A DNA stretch of 12,814 nucleotides from an uncultured Propionibacteriaceae bacterium (GTDB lineage: Bacteria; Actinomycetota; Actinomycetes; Propionibacteriales; Propionibacteriaceae), in the NCBI GenBank assembly GCA_936924635.1, contig CAKZHP010000090.1, positions 1-12,814 of the forward strand, written 5' to 3'. Positions 9,693 through 12,814 of the stretch are shown piece after piece. The translations under genes and the position numbers were made by a program. The notes below the pieces were generated by a model. It was not told the origin of the DNA and made no database searches. It saw only the letters and a program-made list of their open reading frames with translations. Positions within the stretch are counted from its first letter, which is position 1. Every line of letters begins with the position of its first letter.

Positions 9693-10017
9693 CGAGGGTG
9701 CAGATGAGCAGCGCCGGGTGGTGCGCCTCCACCTCGTACCGGCCGGTCTTGTCGGCCGTGAAGGTCGCTGTCGCCGTCTGCCCCGCCTTCACCGGCAGCG
9801 AGACGTCGTAGCCGTGGACGTGGATCTCGTCGTCGCGGTCGGAGGTGACGGTCACCGTCACGGTGGCGCCCAGCTTCGCCTCGCACCGGCCGCCCGAGGG
9901 GTTGGCGCCACCGGCGGCCAGCGTCACGGGGATGCTCACCGGCGCCGCCTTGGCCGGGCTCCCGCACCCGGTCAGCGTCCACGCCAGCACCGCGATCATC
10001 ACCAGGACTCGTCTCAT
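9682..10017 (-). CDS. Cupredoxin-like lipoprotein
   Basis: A 111-residue secreted lipoprotein. MRRVLVMIAVLAWTLTGC is a classic lipoprotein signal with Cys18 as the lipid-anchored residue. The mature part is one beta-sandwich domain with a cupredoxin-like pattern: GATVTVTVTSDRDDEIHVHG, then YDVSLPVKAGQTATATFTA and GRYEVEAHHPALLICTLDV. Candidate metal ligands are H66 and H68 (HVHGYD), H99-H100 and C106; C45 is also present. The arrangement is not that of a typical blue-copper site, since no Cys-x(n)-His-x(n)-Met loop is visible, so copper binding is unproven. The ATG at 10017 is preferred over the Met three codons upstream because it starts the signal peptide and has a promoter-like box seven bases before it. 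Its stop lies inside the next gene's start region. Confidence 0.75.
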   Translation of the reverse strand: MRRVLVMIAVLAWTLTGCGSPAKAAPVSIPVTLAAGGANPSGGRCEAKLGATVTVTVTSDRDDEIHVHGYDVSLPVKAGQTATATFTADKTGRYEVEAHHPALLICTLDVR

Positions 10018-10024
10018 GCCTGCC

Positions 10025-10030
10025 ATCCTG
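10025..10030 (-). promoter_or_regulatory. Candidate -10 box of the cupredoxin gene
   Basis: On the - strand CAGGAT is followed by seven bases and the ATG at 10017. It matches TANNNT except at the first position. There is no Shine-Dalgarno in the seven bases, so a leaderless start is likely if this is the promoter. No -35 match is seen. Confidence 0.35.
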
Positions 10031-10037
10031 CCAGGCT

Positions 10038-10054
10038 CCCCGGAGGCCTCGGGG
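10038..10054. promoter_or_regulatory. Palindrome in divergent promoter region
   Basis: CCCC(G)GAGGCCTCGGGG: a perfect 8-bp core palindrome GAGGCCTC flanked by CCCC and GGGG, with one extra G on the left. It covers the expected -35 regions of both divergent promoters (cupredoxin operon and WS/DGAT gene), so a single bound protein could control both. No regulator gene is present in the window. Confidence 0.4.
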
Positions 10055-10067
10055 GCCCGGGGCTGAG

Positions 10068-10073
10068 TAGGGT
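10068..10073 (+). promoter_or_regulatory. Candidate -10 box of the WS/DGAT-like gene
   Basis: TAGGGT matches TANNNT. The predicted TSS near 10080 gives a 20-base leader carrying a strong Shine-Dalgarno AAGGAGGAG at 10089-10097. No clear -35. Confidence 0.45.
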
Positions 10074-10099
10074 TGGACCGCCCTGACCAAGGAGGAGCG

Positions 10100-11431
10100 A
10101 TGGCCGACCCGTTGACCCAGACCGAGATCGCGACCCTGTCGCGCGGCGTGCAGGGGTCGCCGTGGCACCTGGTGTCCGTGGACGTCTTCGACCGGCCCGC
10201 CCCGGACGCTCGCCTGGGGGTCGACGAGGTGGCCGACCGGGTGCTCGACCGCCTCCCGTACGCGCCCCGCTTCCGCCAGCGCGTCCGCGAGACGGTCGCG
10301 GGTCTGGACTGGGTCGACGACGTGGACTTCGACGTGCGGCGCCACGTCCGGGCGTTCTCGCTCCCGGCGCCGGGCACGCTCTCGCAGGTCACCGACCTGG
10401 TCGCCGACGGTCTCACGCATCCCTTCGACACCGCGCACCCGCAGTGGGACCTGCTGGTGGTCGACGGCCTCGTCGGCGGTCAGGTGGCGATCGTGAGCCG
10501 GGCGCACCCGGCGTACGTGGACGGGATCTCCCACGTGCACCTGCTGCACGAGCTCTACGACGAGGACCGCCAGCCGGAACGGCCGGAGCCCGCGCCGTGG
10601 ACCCCGTCGCCGGAGCCAGACGCCCAGGACGAGATCGTCTCCGGCGTGATGTCCGGCCTGCAGGACCCGGTCGGCATGCTCGGCCGGCTCGGTGCGCGCG
10701 TCGCCCGTGGCGTCGGCCAGGGTGTCGACTTCCTCCAGCAGCAGCGCCTCCCCGGCGTGCTCCGCCAGGAGCCGGTGGCGCCGACCACCCGGTACGCCGG
10801 GGGCGCCCTGGTGCAGCTCGCCGCCATCGACCGCGTACGCGACGCGGCCGGCTGCACCACGCACGACGTGATCTGCGGTCTCGTCACCGCGGGCCTGCGG
10901 CAGTGGCAGACGCAGCTCGGGTCGGAGCCCTCCGACGTGGTCGCCCTGGTGCCGCTGGCGGTGGAGCAGCGCGGGGACGCCGTGACGGCGGTCGGCTGCC
11001 AGGTGGCGCCGCAGTTCGTCACCCTGCCGGTGAGGACGACCTCCCCGCAGAGCCGGATCGACCAGATCGCGTCGCTGACCCGCTCCCGCATCGACTCCGG
11101 CTACACGGTCGGTGCCGATCAGCTGACGCGGCTGATCGGCTTCGCCCCGGCCACGCTGCACGCGCTGGGAGCCCGCACGGTGACCGCCGGGCGCGCGCAC
11201 GACGTGTACGTGGGGAACGCGCCGGGCCCGCGGCGGCCGCGCTATCTCGGTGCCTGGGAGCTGCACTCCTCGTACCCGCTGCTGGGTCTGGCCGACTCGC
11301 AGGACGTCACGGTCTCGGTCACCTCGTACAACGGCCGGGTGTGCTTCGGGGTGGCCGCCCCGGCGCCGGTGACGGCGCTGGTCGACGGGATCACCGCCGA
11401 GCTGCGCCGCCTCGACGGCGGGCGTCGCTGA
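10100..11431 (+). CDS. WS/DGAT-family protein with altered active site
   Basis: A 443-residue member of the wax ester synthase/acyl-CoA:diacylglycerol acyltransferase family. The PLWE-like block is HPQWDLLVVDGL (113-124), and the C-terminal signature is GNAPGPRRPRYL (from about 372) followed by YPLLGLADSQDVTVSVTSYNG, matching 'SNVPGP..YP..PL..GQ...TVxSYxG'. The active-site motif HHxxxDG reads H136-P-A-Y-V-D141-G142: the second His, equivalent to the catalytic His of chloramphenicol acetyltransferase, is Pro. By homology this should remove or greatly reduce acyltransferase activity. The protein is cytosolic or membrane-peripheral with no signal peptide. The ATG is set by AAGGAGG at 10089-10095. 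It shares a base with the next start, so the two are an operon. Possible roles are lipid binding or an unrelated CoA-dependent function. Confidence 0.85.
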   Translation: MADPLTQTEIATLSRGVQGSPWHLVSVDVFDRPAPDARLGVDEVADRVLDRLPYAPRFRQRVRETVAGLDWVDDVDFDVRRHVRAFSLPAPGTLSQVTDLVADGLTHPFDTAHPQWDLLVVDGLVGGQVAIVSRAHPAYVDGISHVHLLHELYDEDRQPERPEPAPWTPSPEPDAQDEIVSGVMSGLQDPVGMLGRLGARVARGVGQGVDFLQQQRLPGVLRQEPVAPTTRYAGGALVQLAAIDRVRDAAGCTTHDVICGLVTAGLRQWQTQLGSEPSDVVALVPLAVEQRGDAVTAVGCQVAPQFVTLPVRTTSPQSRIDQIASLTRSRIDSGYTVGADQLTRLIGFAPATLHALGARTVTAGRAHDVYVGNAPGPRRPRYLGAWELHSSYPLLGLADSQDVTVSVTSYNGRVCFGVAAPAPVTALVDGITAELRRLDGGRR

Positions 11432-11892
11432 TGGTCGCGCTCGCGCCGGTGTCGGCCGACACCCTCGCCGCGCTGGTGGCCGGCCAGGGCGTGGCGGGGC
11501 CGGTGCTGGCGTACGCGGCGACGCCTCTGCTGCTGGAGACGTTCGGGCTCAGCGCCGCCGACGACGAGGAGGCCGAGCGCACCGCGCTGCAGCTGGCCGG
11601 TCTCGCCGCCCTCATCGACACCGGCCGGCGGCTGGTCGTGGTGTCGCCCGAGCCGTACGCGGCCGACCCGGAGGGGTCGCTGGGTGAGTGCACGGTGCCC
11701 GCGCTCAGCGGGCTGACGGCGGTGTTCGCCGACGGCGACGACGCCGCCGAGGCCGTGGCCGCCGCCCGCGCCGCGGCTGCGGGGATGACCGTCGATGCCG
11801 CCTGGGAGCTGCCCGAGGTGCAGCGGCTGCTCGCCGAGCACGAGCTGCTGTGGTTCGGCCCCGAGGAGGCCGGCACCCTGCTCGGGGGTTGA
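11431..11892 (+). CDS. DUF6912-like hypothetical protein
   Basis: A 153-residue soluble protein. Its ATG shares one base with the upstream TGA (TGATG), so translation is coupled to the WS/DGAT-like gene. The layout resembles actinobacterial DUF6912 proteins: LAYAATPLLLETFG near 25-40, an acidic DDEEAERTALQLAGLAAL helix, RRLVVVSPEP, a middle strand with LSGLTAVFADGDDAAEAV, and a C-terminal EHELLWFGPEEAGTLL. The 'HELLWxxxxE' end is the best match. Function is unknown. In relatives the family looks like an uncharacterised housekeeping partner, and nothing here assigns a reaction. Confidence 0.6.
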   Translation: MVALAPVSADTLAALVAGQGVAGPVLAYAATPLLLETFGLSAADDEEAERTALQLAGLAALIDTGRRLVVVSPEPYAADPEGSLGECTVPALSGLTAVFADGDDAAEAVAAARAAAAGMTVDAAWELPEVQRLLAEHELLWFGPEEAGTLLGG

Positions 11893-11899
11893 CGGAGGC

Positions 11900-11928
11900 T
11901 GGCCACCCGGCTCCGGGTGGGCAAGACT
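11900..11928 (+). promoter_or_regulatory. Candidate ku promoter
   Basis: TGGCCA (11900-11905; 4 of 6 matches to TTGACA), a 17-base spacer, and AAGACT (11923-11928; -10-like, first base off), then seven bases to the ku ATG at 11936. No Shine-Dalgarno lies between, so a leaderless message is likely. The upstream gene stops at 11892, only seven bases before the -35. Confidence 0.45.
11903..11920. terminator. Perfect palindrome between DUF6912 gene and ku
   Basis: CCACCCGG-CT-CCGGGTGG: two perfect 8-bp arms and a 2-base centre, ten bases after the DUF6912-like stop. The centre is too tight for a fully paired RNA hairpin, although opening one or two pairs allows one. It sits exactly in the spacer of the putative ku promoter, so an operator is as likely as a terminator. 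Confidence 0.5.
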
Positions 11929-11935
11929 GGGGCGC

Positions 11936-12763
11936 ATGCCACGCAGCATCTGGAAGGGCGCGATCTCCTTCGGCCTCGTCACGATCCCGGTCAAGGTGTA
12001 CGGAGCGACGGAGGAGAAGGACCTCAGCTTCCGGCAGATCCACGCCGAGGACGGCGGCCGCATCAAGTACAAGCGGGTGTGCGAGAAGTGCGGCGAGGAG
12101 GTCGAGTTCGCCGACATCGCCAAGGGGTACGAGGCCGGGGACGGCCGCATGGCGATCCTGGAGAAGGCGGACTTCGAGGCGCTGCCGCTGACGACCACGA
12201 AATCGGTCGAGGTGGTGCAGTTCGTGGACGCCACCACGATCGACCCGATCATGTTCGACAAGCCGTACTACCTGGAGGCCGACGGCCCGGGCCAGAAGCC
12301 GTATGTGCTGCTGCGCGACGCGCTCGCCCAGGCCGGCAAGGCCGCGGTGGTGAAGGTGGCGCTGCGCTCCCGGGAGGCGATCGCGCTGGTGCGGGTCGTC
12401 GACGAGGTGCTGGTGCTGCAGACCATGCTGTGGCCCGACGAGGTGCGAGACGCGACGTTCGCCGCCCCGCCGTCGGACGTGAAGGTCTCCGACGCCGAGG
12501 TGGGCATGGCCACGATGTTCATCGACCAGATGACCGGCGAGTTCAAGCCCGAGGACTTCACCGACTCCTACCGGGAGGCGTTGGAGGCGGTCGTGCAGTC
12601 GAAGCTCACGGGCGCGCCGATGCCCGAGGAGTCCACCGAGGCGCCCCAGGAGGCCGAGGTCGTCGACCTGGTGGCCGCGCTGCGCGCCAGCGTCGAGGCG
12701 GCCAAGAAGCGCCGTGCGGAGGAGCAGGGCGAGGCCCCGGCCAAGAAGAAGAAGGCGGGCTAG
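11936..12763 (+). CDS. ku: Ku homologue, non-homologous end joining
   Basis: A 275-residue bacterial Ku. It starts MPRSIWKGAISFGLVTIPVK, the near-invariant N-terminus of the family, which fixes the ATG at 11936 although the frame is open farther upstream. The core Ku beta-barrel/bridge runs to about 215 (KRVCEKCGEEVEF with C49/C52, DPIMFDKPYYLEAD, REAIALVRVVDEVLVLQTMLWPDEVR). It ends in a C-terminal helical region and a Lys-rich tail (KKRR at 257-260, KKKK at 270-273). Bacterial Ku is a homodimer that threads onto double-strand DNA ends and recruits the ligase LigD; the basic tail in other Ku proteins aids DNA binding. No ligD is in the window and one would be expected elsewhere. The ATG appears to be leaderless. 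Confidence 0.97.
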   Translation: MPRSIWKGAISFGLVTIPVKVYGATEEKDLSFRQIHAEDGGRIKYKRVCEKCGEEVEFADIAKGYEAGDGRMAILEKADFEALPLTTTKSVEVVQFVDATTIDPIMFDKPYYLEADGPGQKPYVLLRDALAQAGKAAVVKVALRSREAIALVRVVDEVLVLQTMLWPDEVRDATFAAPPSDVKVSDAEVGMATMFIDQMTGEFKPEDFTDSYREALEAVVQSKLTGAPMPEESTEAPQEAEVVDLVAALRASVEAAKKRRAEEQGEAPAKKKKAG

Positions 12764-12766
12764 GAG

Positions 12767-12814
12767 CCGCGGCCGCGGGGGGGGGGGGACCCAGCCGGGG
12801 AGCCAGCCCCCCCA
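12767..12814. repeat. G12 tract and C7 tract after ku
   Basis: A 12-bp perfect palindrome CCGCGGCCGCGG (12767-12778) runs into a run of 12 G (12777-12788). A run of seven C follows at 12807-12813. The G and C runs could pair around an 18-base loop as a terminator for ku. Long G runs also mark sequencing or assembly weakness, and this is the end of the window. Confidence 0.5.

Noticed and set aside
9509..11266. Long minus-strand frame (585 codons) opposite the WS/DGAT-like gene
   Set aside because: Codon composition and translation show an antisense shadow. The plus-strand protein has clear family motifs, and this frame crosses the divergent promoter region and the cupredoxin gene.
11795..11935. 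Upstream in-frame extension of Ku
   Set aside because: The family N-terminus MPRSIWKG starts at 11936, and the upstream part lies inside the DUF6912-like gene in another frame.

Overview
The window is about 12.8 kb of very GC-rich DNA with strong G/C third-position bias. It looks like chromosomal DNA of an actinomycete (Actinomycetota). The left half has the conserved actinobacterial order lpqB - comF-like gene - hpf - (one gene) - secA. In mycobacteria and relatives this cluster follows the mtrA-mtrB two-component genes. The genus cannot be fixed from the sequence alone. There is no sign of a tRNA, rRNA, CRISPR array, insertion sequence, prophage or integrase.

Left block, + strand: the 3' part of lpqB (open at the left edge), a ComF-type phosphoribosyltransferase with a GTG start, a long-form ribosome hibernation factor (hpf) behind a 175-base leader, a YcaQ/AlkX-type winged-helix DNA glycosylase, and secA. 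Hairpins follow comF, hpf, the glycosylase gene and secA, so these are probably several transcription units rather than one operon.

Middle block, - strand, convergent with secA: in transcription order, a small cupredoxin-like lipoprotein, a ten-helix membrane protein of the type often labelled 'fenitrothion hydrolase', and an Rv3235-family (DUF6459) protein. The first two overlap by 11 bases and look co-translated. They are the best candidate here for a poorly described system: a cell-surface, possibly metal-linked, lipoprotein and membrane-protein pair.

Right block, + strand, divergent from the cupredoxin gene: a WS/DGAT-family protein, a DUF6912-like protein (stop and start share a base) and a Ku homologue for non-homologous end joining. 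The WS/DGAT protein has Pro in place of the catalytic His of the HHxxxDG motif, so it is probably not a working wax-ester/triacylglycerol synthase.

Non-coding signals worth attention are several extended -10-like hexamers 6-7 bases before start codons, suggesting leaderless transcripts; a near-perfect palindrome in the divergent promoter region around 10046; a perfect 8-bp-arm palindrome in the spacer of the putative ku promoter; and one perfect actinobacterial-type DnaA box at 8358-8366. Most of the window is ordinary core genome. The unusual parts are the degenerate acyltransferase, the lipoprotein/membrane pair, and some regulatory DNA.
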